The position numbers and the translations under genes are program-made. Below, one piece after another: positions 1 to 6,329 of a DNA stretch of 9,855 bases (its first letter is position 1; every line of letters begins with the position of its first letter). The stretch comes from CAYJHC01 sp964370035 (GTDB lineage Bacteria > Bacillota > Clostridia > Peptostreptococcales > Anaerovoracaceae), in assembly GCA_964370035.1 (NCBI GenBank), contig CAYJGT010000059.1, positions 1 to 9,855 on the forward strand, read 5' to 3'. The notes beneath the pieces were generated by a model. The model made no database searches. It worked only from the letters and a program-made list of their open reading frames with translations, and was not told where the DNA came from.

Positions 1-170
1 CAGATGATGTTGACTATGTAATTCCAGCAAACGATGATGCTATCAGAGCTGTAAAGTTAATTGCTAGTTTAATGGCAGATGCAGTAATTGAAGCTAATCA
101 AGGGGAAAGTTTTGACGAAACTGAAGTAGCAGAAGAAATGGTAGAAGAAGTAGAAGCTACAGAAGAATAA
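1..170 (+). CDS. rpsB: 30S ribosomal protein S2, C-terminal fragment
   Basis: This is the 3' end of a gene cut by the window start. About 55 complete codons are readable in the frame beginning at base 3 and ending with TAA at 168-170, followed at once by an in-frame TAG. The peptide begins DDVDYVIPANDDAIRAVKLI, matching the conserved S2 segment in which 'IPGNDDAIRA' is usual; Ala replaces Gly here. It ends in an acidic, Glu/Val/Ala-rich tail (roughly the last 20 residues), typical of low-GC Gram-positive S2 proteins. S2 is a late-assembling protein of the small ribosomal subunit, which helps to recruit S1 in organisms that have it. Position directly upstream of tsf is the near-universal bacterial arrangement and supports the call. 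The start, promoter and most of the gene lie outside the window. Confidence 0.95.
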   Translation, partial: DDVDYVIPANDDAIRAVKLIASLMADAVIEANQGESFDETEVAEEMVEEVEATEE

Positions 171-208
171 TAGGTTGAAAAAATCAAAGTTTAAATATAG
201 AAACAGGA

Positions 209-214
209 AAGGTG
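209..214 (+). promoter_or_regulatory. Ribosome binding site that fixes the tsf start
   Basis: AGGTGG (within AGGAAAGGTGG, 204-214) lies six bases before ATG 221. An in-frame GTG at 212 lies inside this site and has no suitable Shine-Dalgarno at its own distance, so ATG 221 is chosen. The resulting N-terminus MAVTAQMVKELR agrees with the family, which typically begins M-A-x-T/I-A. Confidence 0.85.
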
Positions 215-220
215 GAACAA

Positions 221-1183
221 ATGGCAGTAACAGCTCAAATGGTAAAAGAGTTAAGAGAGAGAACTGGTGCAGGAATGATGGACTGCAAAAAAGTTCTTGT
301 TGAAACAGACGGAGATATGGATAAAGCAATTGAAGTTTTAAGAGAAAAAGGACTTGCTAAAGCAGCAAAGAAAGCTGGAAGAGTTGCAGCAGAGGGTATT
401 GTTAGAAGTGCTTACAGCGAAGATGGCAAAGTTGCAGCATTAATTGAAGTGAACTCAGAAACTGACTTCGTAGCAAAGAACGTAGAGTTTGTTCAATTTG
501 TTGAAAAATTAGCTGAAAAAGTATTAGCTGAAAATCCAGCTGATGTTGAAGCTCTATTAGTACTAGACTTCGAAGGTGAAGGAACAGTGCAAGACGCGTT
601 AAACAATAAAATTGCAACTATTGGCGAGAACTTAAGCATTAGAAGATTTGCAAGACATGATGATCCTGGAGTAGTATATACAGGATATATTCATGGAAAT
701 GATAAGGTTGGGGTAATTGTAGGTATCCAAACTGAAGGAACTAAAGAAGAGATTGCAGTTGTAGGTAAAGATGTAGCTATGCAAGTTGCAGCTATGAACC
801 CTAAGTTTGTAAATGAAGGTGGAGTTGATCCAGCATACATTGAAGAAGAGAGAAAGATTACTGAGCAACAAATAATTAACGAGGAAGCTGAGAAAGTTGA
901 AGAAGCTAAGGCAAAAGGAAAAGAAATTAAAGCTAAAACTCCTGAGTTAATTGAAAAAATGGTGAGTGGAAAAATCAGTAAGCTTCTTAAAGAGGTTTGT
1001 TTAGTTGAACAAAAATTTGTTAAAGATGGTGAGAAAACCGTTAAACAATATGTGAAAGAAGTTGCAGCTGCAGCAAATAAGGAAATGGAAGTTATTCACA
1101 TGAGAAGATTCGAAGTAGGCGAAGGTATCGAAAAGAAAGAAGAAAATTTTGCTGAAGAAGTTGCGAAGCAATTAGGAAAGTAA
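221..1183 (+). CDS. tsf: Translation elongation factor Ts
   Basis: EF-Ts is the cytoplasmic guanine-nucleotide exchange factor that regenerates EF-Tu-GTP. The 320-residue product has the N-terminal UBA-like domain (about 1-55) with the family signature around RERTGAGMMDCKK (12-24). It also has the EF-Tu-contacting TDFV motif at 81-84 within EVNSETDFVAKN, and core segments IGENLSIRRF and VAMQVAAMNP. The C-terminal EVCLVEQKFVKD and VGEGIEKKEENFAEEV blocks are present too. It is somewhat longer than the roughly 283-295 residues of the E. coli and Bacillus proteins. The excess includes a Lys/Glu/Ala-rich stretch at about residues 221-239, between the conserved ERKITEQQ and LIEKMVSGKI blocks. It follows rpsB by 50 bases and is followed by a terminator, so it should be the last gene of the rpsB-tsf transcript. 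Start as fixed by the ribosome binding site at 209-214. Confidence 0.98.
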   Translation: MAVTAQMVKELRERTGAGMMDCKKVLVETDGDMDKAIEVLREKGLAKAAKKAGRVAAEGIVRSAYSEDGKVAALIEVNSETDFVAKNVEFVQFVEKLAEKVLAENPADVEALLVLDFEGEGTVQDALNNKIATIGENLSIRRFARHDDPGVVYTGYIHGNDKVGVIVGIQTEGTKEEIAVVGKDVAMQVAAMNPKFVNEGGVDPAYIEEERKITEQQIINEEAEKVEEAKAKGKEIKAKTPELIEKMVSGKISKLLKEVCLVEQKFVKDGEKTVKQYVKEVAAAANKEMEVIHMRRFEVGEGIEKKEENFAEEVAKQLGK

Positions 1184-1194
1184 CTTAGAAGAAA

Positions 1195-1218
1195 GATTTG
1201 AATAACGATTTGAATAAC
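1195..1218 (+). repeat. Two-copy 12-bp tandem repeat after tsf
   Basis: GATTTGAATAAC occurs twice head-to-tail (1195-1206 and 1207-1218) just after the tsf stop codon, upstream of the terminator. It is non-coding. With only two copies it could be a simple replication-slippage duplication. No function is evident. Confidence 0.8.
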
Positions 1219-1246
1219 GAGAAAAACCTTTCTATAAATGATAATT

Positions 1247-1280
1247 ACTGGATATGTAAATAATACATATCCAGTTTTTT
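1247..1280 (+). terminator. Rho-independent terminator of the rpsB-tsf unit
   Basis: A perfect 12-bp inverted repeat pairs ACTGGATATGTA (1247-1258) with TACATATCCAGT (1264-1275) around a five-base AATAA loop. It runs into six consecutive T residues (1275-1280). Stem, short loop and T-run match an intrinsic terminator. It sits 63 bases after tsf and just before the pyrH promoter, so it separates two transcription units. Some read-through cannot be excluded because the stem is AT-rich. Confidence 0.93.
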
Positions 1281-1283
1281 ATG

Positions 1284-1313
1284 TTGAGCAGACTAAGTAA
1301 ATTGTGGTATAAT
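1284..1313 (+). promoter_or_regulatory. Predicted sigma-A promoter for the pyrH-polC unit
   Basis: The -10 element TATAAT (1308-1313) is a perfect consensus. It is preceded by TGG at 1305-1307, giving the extended -10 form TGnTATAAT. A -35-like TTGAGC (1284-1289) lies 18 bases upstream; it matches three or four consensus positions, so the extended -10 may do most of the work. Transcription should start near 1320, leaving a leader of about 25 bases before pyrH. The position immediately after the tsf terminator fits a new transcription unit. This was read from sequence only. Confidence 0.8.
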
Positions 1314-1345
1314 AATCAGTGTATATTTTATGAAAAGGAGTCTAT

Positions 1346-2050
1346 ATGAAACCAATGTATAAAAGAGTTCTGCTAAAAATAAGCGGTGAAGCTTTAGCAG
1401 GGGAAGACAAGTTTGGGATTAACGAAAAAGTAATTGAAAATGTAGCGGCTCAAGTAGAAGAGGTTTACAAATTAGGGGTGCAAATGGCTATTGTTGTTGG
1501 AGGTGGAAACTTCTGGAGAGGAAGAACTAGCAAGACTATGGACAAGGCAACAGCAGATTATATGGGAATGCTAGCCACAGCAATCAATGCACTAGCCTTA
1601 CAAGATGCTTTAGAGGCTAAGGGTATGGATACAAGAGTTCAAACAGCCATTGAAATGAGAGAAGTAGCAGAACCTTATATTAGAAGAAAAGCTATGAATC
1701 ATTTAGAAAAAAATAAGATTGTGATCTTTGGTGCAGGAACGGGAAATCCTTTTTTCTCTACGGATACAACAGCGGCATTAAGAGCAGCGGAGATTGAAGC
1801 AGAGGTGATACTGCTTGCAAAAACAATAGATGCGGTATATTCTGCAGATCCAAACATTGATAAGTCAGCGATAAAATATGATAACTTAACTCATTGGGAA
1901 GTTTTAGAAAGAGATTTAAAAGTTATGGACTCTACAGCAGCATCGCTATGCAGAGATAACGAGATAAAAATTCACGTTTTCTCTCTTGCGGAAGAAGGAA
2001 ATATACTTAAAGCTGTTTGTGGAGAAAAAATTGGAACGATTATTACTTAG
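1346..2050 (+). CDS. pyrH: UMP kinase (uridylate kinase)
   Basis: This is the bacterial UMP kinase of the amino-acid-kinase superfamily, unrelated to eukaryotic UMP/CMP kinases. It phosphorylates UMP to UDP with ATP in the cytoplasm, at the entry to UTP and CTP synthesis. The 234-residue product has the usual family length (about 235-240). Visible motifs are the phosphate-binding KISGEAL (11-17), VVGGGNFWRG (50-59), the NALALQDALE helix (81-90) and GAGTGNPFFSTDTTAALRAA (129-148), which binds UMP. The AKTIDAVYSADP segment (158-169) and MDSTAASLCRDN (194-205) are also present. ATG 1346 has AAGGAG (1335-1340) five bases upstream; a second ATG three codons in is less well placed. It is the first gene after the promoter. 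Its TAG stop is embedded in the frr Shine-Dalgarno, suggesting coupled translation. Confidence 0.98.
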   Translation: MKPMYKRVLLKISGEALAGEDKFGINEKVIENVAAQVEEVYKLGVQMAIVVGGGNFWRGRTSKTMDKATADYMGMLATAINALALQDALEAKGMDTRVQTAIEMREVAEPYIRRKAMNHLEKNKIVIFGAGTGNPFFSTDTTAALRAAEIEAEVILLAKTIDAVYSADPNIDKSAIKYDNLTHWEVLERDLKVMDSTAASLCRDNEIKIHVFSLAEEGNILKAVCGEKIGTIIT

Positions 2051-2054
2051 GAGG
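2049..2054 (+). promoter_or_regulatory. frr ribosome binding site overlapping the pyrH stop
   Basis: A perfect AGGAGG shares its first two bases with the pyrH TAG stop (2048-2050). Two adjacent ATGs follow at 2057 and 2060. The first is only two bases from the site and the second five bases away, so ATG 2060 is the better start. It gives the family-typical length of 185 residues. Confidence 0.85.
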
Positions 2055-2059
2055 ATATG

Positions 2060-2617
2060 ATGAATAAGGATATTAAAGAAAATTTAAAAGAAAAAATCGA
2101 AAAAAGTTTAAATGTATTAAAAGAAGAATTAACAACAGTTAGAGCAGGGAGAGCAAACCCAGGAATACTTGACAAAATCCAAGTTGAATATTATGGGGTA
2201 CCAACTCCATTGAAAAGTGTTGCAAATGTATCTGTTCCAGATCCAAGAACACTTATGATTACTCCTTTTGATGCAAAGTCAATACAAGAGATTGAAAAAG
2301 CGATTAATATTGCCAACATAGGTATTACTCCAAGTAATGACGGCAAGATAATCAGACTTGGAATACCTGAGGTTACAGAAGAAAGAAGAAAAGAATTGAC
2401 AAAGACAGTAAAAAAACTTGGAGAAGATGACAAGGTTGCCATTAGAAATCTTAGAAGAGATGCTAATGACCATTTGAAAAAGTTGCAAAAAGCTGGTGAC
2501 TTAACTGAAGATGATTTAGCATCAGATGAAAAAGATGTACAAAAAATTGTTGACGAAGCAATTAAAACCATTGATGAAATGGTAAAGAAAAAAGAAAAAG
2601 AAATAATGGAAGTTTAA
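2060..2617 (+). CDS. frr: Ribosome recycling factor
   Basis: RRF works with EF-G to split the post-termination ribosome into subunits. The 185-residue product equals the length of the E. coli and Bacillus proteins. Recognisable blocks in order are VRAGRANPGILDKIQVEYYG (27-46), start of the domain hinge, then VANVSVPDPRTLMITPFD (54-71) and NDGKIIRLGIPEVTEERRKE (93-112). The three-helix-bundle segment VAIRNLRRDANDHLKKL (126-142) follows and retains Arg129 and Arg132, which are conserved surface arginines contacting 23S rRNA in the family. The C-terminus is a charged helix rich in Lys and Glu. The preceding ATG at 2057 is an alternative start that would add one Met. Its TAA stop overlaps the ATG at 2617 by one base, and the pyrH-frr pairing is nearly universal in bacteria. 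Confidence 0.98.
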   Translation: MNKDIKENLKEKIEKSLNVLKEELTTVRAGRANPGILDKIQVEYYGVPTPLKSVANVSVPDPRTLMITPFDAKSIQEIEKAINIANIGITPSNDGKIIRLGIPEVTEERRKELTKTVKKLGEDDKVAIRNLRRDANDHLKKLQKAGDLTEDDLASDEKDVQKIVDEAIKTIDEMVKKKEKEIMEV

Positions 2618-3357
2618 TGAGCTTTGGAGATGATATGCTAGATAAAAACAATCTTCCTGCCCATATAGCACTAATAATGGATGGAAATGGGCGTTGGGCA
2701 AAGAAAAAATTCTTACCGCGAATAATGGGACATAGAGGTGGAATTAAATCAATAAAAAAAGTTGTTATTAGAGCAAATGATATTGGCATTAAATTTATCA
2801 CTGTTTATGCTTTTTCTACGGAAAACTGGAAAAGATCAAATGAAGAAATTAGCGGTATTTTTGACTTGTTAGTCGAGTTTACATTAAAAGAAAGAGCTGA
2901 GCTTCACAAAAAAAATGTGAAGGTTATTATGCTTGGACAATTTGAAGGAATTCCTAAAGCAGCTGAAAAAGCTATTAGGGATACTATTGAAATGACAAAA
3001 AACAATACAGGATTGGTGTTGAACTTAGCTGTAAATTATGGAAGTCGAGACGAATTGACAATGGCGACCAGAGCTATTGCACAACAGGTTAAGGAAGGAA
3101 GAATTTCACCAGAAGAGATTGACGAAGAGATGATTTCTAAGCATCTGTATACTGGTATTTTTAATATTCCAGATCCAGACTTAATAGTAAGGACAAGTGG
3201 AGAACAAAGGCTTTCCAACTACTTATTATGGCAGGTTGCTTATTCGGAATTTGTTTTTACAGATGTACTTTGGCCAGACTATGATGGAGATGAACTGGAG
3301 AAGTCAATAATAGAATATCAAAAGAGAAACCGAAGATTTGGCGAAAGGAAAGAGTAG
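2617..3357 (+). CDS. uppS: Undecaprenyl diphosphate synthase (cis-prenyltransferase)
   Basis: UppS condenses farnesyl diphosphate with eight isopentenyl diphosphates in cis configuration. The C55 product is the lipid carrier for peptidoglycan and other wall polymers. The 246-residue product shows the catalytic/Mg-binding IMDGNGRWA (20-28, Asp22), AFSTENWKRS (65-74) and LNLAVNYGSRDEL (135-147). The C-terminal RTSGEQRLSNYLLWQVAYSE (192-211) contains the diphosphate-binding arginines and the metal-ligand Glu211, followed by FVFTDVLWPD. The start is uncertain. ATG 2617 overlaps the frr stop (TAATG) and has a weak GGAAG upstream. ATG 2635 has GGAG (2626-2629) five bases before it and would give 240 residues starting MLDKNNLPAHIALIMDGNG. 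Both keep the whole domain. The stop at 3357 abuts the cdsA ATG. Confidence 0.97.
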   Translation: MSFGDDMLDKNNLPAHIALIMDGNGRWAKKKFLPRIMGHRGGIKSIKKVVIRANDIGIKFITVYAFSTENWKRSNEEISGIFDLLVEFTLKERAELHKKNVKVIMLGQFEGIPKAAEKAIRDTIEMTKNNTGLVLNLAVNYGSRDELTMATRAIAQQVKEGRISPEEIDEEMISKHLYTGIFNIPDPDLIVRTSGEQRLSNYLLWQVAYSEFVFTDVLWPDYDGDELEKSIIEYQKRNRRFGERKE

Positions 3358-4146
3358 ATGAAAACAAGAGTTATTTCAGGATTAATTATGGTGCCTTTTT
3401 TAGGTATTCTCTTTTTAGGAGACTATATATTGCTTGCTGCGACATTTCTAATAGGTATTTCAGCTGTTTATGAGTTTTATAAAGGCTTCCATTCATTAGA
3501 CATTAAACCTTGCTATCCTATAGCAGTAGTAACAGCATTGTTACTATATGGAATAAATGTTTTTCAATTACCTGAGATTTATTATTTTATGGTAATTATG
3601 GCAGCATTTTTCGCGTCGGCCTTATATTTATTCAATATTGAAAATCGCAAGCTAGAAGATGGGATGGCAACTCTTTTTGGCATAATCTATATTATAGGAT
3701 GCGCATTCCAAGTAGCATTAGTAGAGCAACAGATTCATAACTTTGTTTGGCTAATAATTTGGACGGCTTTTGGAACTGATGTATTTGCGTATTTTTCAGG
3801 ATTTCTATTTGGAAAACATAAACTTTGTCCTAAAATTAGCCCTAAAAAAACGATTGAAGGATCCATTGGAGGAACTTTAGGAAGTGTTCTTCTTTGTGGA
3901 ATTTTTGGACACTTTGTAATACCTGAGTATTTTGTCCACTGCTTAATAATTGGTGTGCTTGGAGGCATAGTATCTCAACTTGGAGATCTTACAGCTTCAA
4001 TTTTCAAAAGAAAAATGGGAATTAAAGATTATGGTAGTTTGATCCCAGGCCACGGTGGTATTTTAGACAGATTTGACAGCGTGCTATTCACGGCACCCTT
4101 AGTGTTTTCTTATATAGTGATTGTGATAAATGGAGGCGCGATTTAA
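3358..4146 (+). CDS. cdsA: Phosphatidate cytidylyltransferase (CDP-diacylglycerol synthase)
   Basis: CdsA is an integral membrane enzyme that makes CDP-diacylglycerol from CTP and phosphatidic acid, the branch point for phosphatidylglycerol and other anionic phospholipids. The 262-residue product is strongly hydrophobic, with about seven or eight predicted membrane segments beginning at residues 5-20. It carries the family signature near the C-terminus, from Ser214 (SIFKRKMGIKD) through PGHGGILDRFD (230-240). This includes the paired Asp residues that bind metal in this family. The upstream conserved block TDVFAYFSGFLFGKHK (140-155) and SPKKTIEGSIGG are also present. ATG directly follows the uppS TAG with no gap, and AAAGGAAAGAG (3344-3354) supplies the ribosome binding site. 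The uppS-cdsA-dxr-rseP order is the classical Firmicutes arrangement. Confidence 0.97.
   Translation: MKTRVISGLIMVPFLGILFLGDYILLAATFLIGISAVYEFYKGFHSLDIKPCYPIAVVTALLLYGINVFQLPEIYYFMVIMAAFFASALYLFNIENRKLEDGMATLFGIIYIIGCAFQVALVEQQIHNFVWLIIWTAFGTDVFAYFSGFLFGKHKLCPKISPKKTIEGSIGGTLGSVLLCGIFGHFVIPEYFVHCLIIGVLGGIVSQLGDLTASIFKRKMGIKDYGSLIPGHGGILDRFDSVLFTAPLVFSYIVIVINGGAI
4132..4136 (+). promoter_or_regulatory. Candidate dxr ribosome binding site inside the end of cdsA
   Basis: GGAGG lies within the last codons of cdsA. It is 14 bases before ATG 4151, longer than the usual 5-9 spacing. An in-frame ATG at 4130 overlaps this GGAGG and has no purine-rich site of its own, so it is a poorer start. Termination of cdsA at 4146, four bases before ATG 4151, could allow re-initiation and make the spacing tolerable. 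Confidence 0.55.
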
Positions 4147-4150
4147 TAAA

Positions 4151-5302
4151 ATGAAAGAATTTGTCATACTTGGAAGTACTGGCTCAATCGGAACACAATG
4201 CTTAGAAATTATAGAAAAGAACCAAGCGAACTATAAGGCTTCGGTTCTTTCTTGCGATAAAAGAATAGATGATTTAATAATGCAAATTCAAAAGTTTTCG
4301 CCAGATGTCGTTGTTGTATCAAAAAAAGAAGATGGTGAAAAACTAAGAGAAATGTTTAATGATCTTGAAATTTTAGTTGGTGATGAGGGTTTAGTAGAAG
4401 TTGCAAAAAGACCTTGCTATATGGTGATAAATGCCCTAGTAGGAATTAGGGGGTTACGCCCAACATGGGAAGCAATAAATGTTGGAAATAACATCGGCCT
4501 TGCAAATAAGGAAACACTAGTTGCTGGAGGCCAGCTTATTATGGAAAAAGCAAAAGAAATGAAAGTAAGTATTTTGCCTATCGACAGTGAGCACAGTGCC
4601 ATTTTTCAATGCCTAAATGGAGAAAATAAGGAAAACGTAGAGAGAATAATACTTACAGCTTCAGGAGGGCCTTTTAGAGGTAAAGATAGAGGGTTTCTTG
4701 AAAATGTTAGATTAGAAGAAGCGTTAAAACATCCTAAGTGGGAAATGGGAGCAAAAATTACTATTGACTCCTCTACACTTATGAATAAAGGCCTTGAAGT
4801 AATTGAAGCAAGGTGGATTTTTGACATTCCTATGGAAAAAATTTCAGTAATTGTTCATCCGCAAAGTATTATCCATTCAATGGTTGAGTTCGTAGATGGC
4901 TCTGTAATAGCACAACTTGGAAATCCTGATATGAAAATACCAATTTCTTATGCAATGGAATATCCAGAAAGACTACCTATGAAGGGGGATAGACTTTCCC
5001 TTGTAGAAGAAGGTACATTAACTTTTGAAAAACCTGACATGGAAACATTTGAATGCCTTAAGTTAGCATATACTGCAATAGAAAAAGGAGGAGCCTATCC
5101 TATAATTCTTAATGGAGCAAATGAGGCATTAGTAGACCTTTTTCTAAATAAAAAAATTGAATATTTAGAGATACAAGAAACTTTAGTTAAAATTATGAAG
5201 GAAGCTAAATACAAAACTCCATCATCAATAGATGAGATAATTGAAATAGATGATGATGTAAAGAAAAAAATATATACTCAATTCGAGAATAGGAGAAGTT
5301 AA
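4151..5302 (+). CDS. dxr: 1-deoxy-D-xylulose 5-phosphate reductoisomerase
   Basis: Dxr (IspC) catalyses the first committed step of the MEP isoprenoid pathway: rearrangement and NADPH reduction of DXP to MEP; it is the fosmidomycin target. The 383-residue product from ATG 4151 has the family length. The NADPH-binding GSTGSIG is at 8-14, GLANKETLVAGG (116-127) follows, and the metal ligands are Asp145 and Glu147 (in DSEHSA) and Glu216. Substrate-phosphate contacts are expected from Ser171 (in SGGPFRG), Ser207, Asn212 and Lys213 within DSSTLMNKGLEVIEA. The conserved flexible-loop segment HPKWEMG is at 194-200. ATG 4130 would add seven residues before the usual MKEFVILGSTGS start and is disfavoured by family comparison. 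The TAA stop overlaps the rseP ATG by one base. Confidence 0.97.
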   Translation: MKEFVILGSTGSIGTQCLEIIEKNQANYKASVLSCDKRIDDLIMQIQKFSPDVVVVSKKEDGEKLREMFNDLEILVGDEGLVEVAKRPCYMVINALVGIRGLRPTWEAINVGNNIGLANKETLVAGGQLIMEKAKEMKVSILPIDSEHSAIFQCLNGENKENVERIILTASGGPFRGKDRGFLENVRLEEALKHPKWEMGAKITIDSSTLMNKGLEVIEARWIFDIPMEKISVIVHPQSIIHSMVEFVDGSVIAQLGNPDMKIPISYAMEYPERLPMKGDRLSLVEEGTLTFEKPDMETFECLKLAYTAIEKGGAYPIILNGANEALVDLFLNKKIEYLEIQETLVKIMKEAKYKTPSSIDEIIEIDDDVKKKIYTQFENRRS

Positions 5303-6306
5303 TGACAACAATAATAGTAGTAATTCTTATGTTCGGTGTTCTAATAGGAATACATGAATTTGGACATTTAATAGCAGCAAAAAAATCAGGAGTAAAAGTA
5401 AATGAATTTGCTTTAGGTATGGGTCCTAAAATTTACTCCAAGCAAAAAGGTGAAACACTTTATTCTTTAAGGCTTCTTCCTATTGGAGGATTTTGTGCTA
5501 TGGAGGGTGAAGATGATGAGTCTGATCATGAGAGAAGTTTTGGAAAAGCTAGCTACCCAAGGAAGATTATCATCATTGTTGCTGGTTCAATATGTAATTT
5601 TCTTTTAGCTATAATAATTATGATAGGAGTGGTAATGTACATAGGAACACCTTCGACGGAGGTGGAGTCTGTTGTACAAGGTGGACCAGCGGATACTGCT
5701 GGAATAATGGCAGGGGATATAATTCTTCAAGTTGACAATAGTGAGATAGGAAAATGGGAAGATTTAGGAGTTGCAATTGAGGAGAATACCAGTGGAAAAG
5801 CTGAAGTGGTTGTAGATAGAGATGGAAAAGAAATAACTTATACAACAGAAATCACAAAAGAAGACGGAAGAAGTATAATAGGGGTAACAAGTAAATTAGA
5901 AAAAAATATTTTGACAGCTATTCCATTAGGAATAGAAAGTACATGGAACTTAGCCACAAGTATGCTAGATGTATTAAAACAATTATTTACTGGGCAAGTA
6001 GGAATAGATCAATTAACAGGGCCGATAGGTATTGGATTTGTGGTTGATGAGACTTTGAATATTGGATTAGTTAACTTTTTTTACTTGGTAGCAATGATAA
6101 GTTTAAATCTTGGAATAATTAATATGTTACCGCTTCCAGCGTTGGATGGAGGAAGGCTTCTGTTTATTATAATTAATATGATTACAGGAAAGGCTGTATC
6201 GGATAAGGTTGAAGGAACTATTCACCTAGTTGGTATGAGTTTATTGTTGTTACTAGCCTTATATATTGCAGGCCAAGATATAATCAGATTTGTATTACCA
6301 AATTAA
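5302..6306 (+). CDS. rseP: Site-2 intramembrane zinc metalloprotease
   Basis: This is a membrane-embedded M50 peptidase of the RseP/RasP family (called rasP in Bacillus). The family cleaves transmembrane segments, such as anti-sigma factors and remnant signal peptides. The 334-residue product starts with a transmembrane helix carrying HEFGH (18-22), the zinc-binding HExxH motif. A second hydrophobic segment (88-113) follows, then one PDZ domain (about 116-195, including GGPADTAGIMAGDIIL). LTGPIGIGF (238-246) and a third membrane segment with NMLPLPALDGGR (274-285) follow, in which Asp282 is the third zinc ligand. A last membrane helix covers 308-324. One PDZ domain is normal for Gram-positive members; E. 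coli RseP has two. AGGAG (5291-5295) is six bases before the ATG, which overlaps the dxr TAA. The substrate here is unknown. Confidence 0.96.
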   Translation: MTTIIVVILMFGVLIGIHEFGHLIAAKKSGVKVNEFALGMGPKIYSKQKGETLYSLRLLPIGGFCAMEGEDDESDHERSFGKASYPRKIIIIVAGSICNFLLAIIIMIGVVMYIGTPSTEVESVVQGGPADTAGIMAGDIILQVDNSEIGKWEDLGVAIEENTSGKAEVVVDRDGKEITYTTEITKEDGRSIIGVTSKLEKNILTAIPLGIESTWNLATSMLDVLKQLFTGQVGIDQLTGPIGIGFVVDETLNIGLVNFFYLVAMISLNLGIINMLPLPALDGGRLLFIIINMITGKAVSDKVEGTIHLVGMSLLLLLALYIAGQDIIRFVLPN

Positions 6307-6320
6307 CCAGAATTGCAGTG

Positions 6321-6325
6321 AGGGG
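6321..6325 (+). promoter_or_regulatory. ispG ribosome binding site that decides the start
   Basis: AGGGG lies four bases before ATG 6330. An in-frame GTG at 6318 immediately precedes this site and has no Shine-Dalgarno of its own, so the shorter protein starting MTKEIICRDIKIG is preferred. Spacing is slightly short. Confidence 0.75.
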
Positions 6326-6329
6326 TAAT

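Noticed and set aside
212..220. Upstream GTG start for tsf
   Set aside because: The GTG overlaps the Shine-Dalgarno of ATG 221, and family N-termini match the ATG start.
171..220. Possible promoter or structured element between rpsB and tsf
   Set aside because: The gap is 50 bases, and I see no convincing -35/-10 pair or hairpin in it beyond the tsf ribosome binding site.
1190..1233. AGAAAG / CTTTCT pairing around the tandem repeat after tsf as a second terminator
   Set aside because: The stem is only 6 bp with a loop over 30 bases and no T-run. The strong terminator at 1247-1280 explains the region.
2191..2571. Minus-strand open frame of 126 codons opposite frr
   Set aside because: It lies wholly antisense to a clearly conserved gene, has Ser/Phe-rich composition typical of reverse-complemented Lys/Glu-rich coding DNA, and shows no recognisable domain. 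The other minus-strand frames, for example 7948-8304 opposite polC and 632-871 opposite tsf, are rejected on the same grounds.
2902..2922. CTTCACA / TGTGAAG inverted repeat flanking an eight-A run in uppS, a possible slippage or frameshift site
   Set aside because: The frame is conserved and continuous on both sides, the stem is only 7 bp, and A-runs of this length are common in AT-rich coding DNA. No alternative product of note results.
6318..6329. Upstream GTG start for ispG
   Set aside because: It has no ribosome binding site of its own, and the AGGGG that follows it is correctly placed for ATG 6330.
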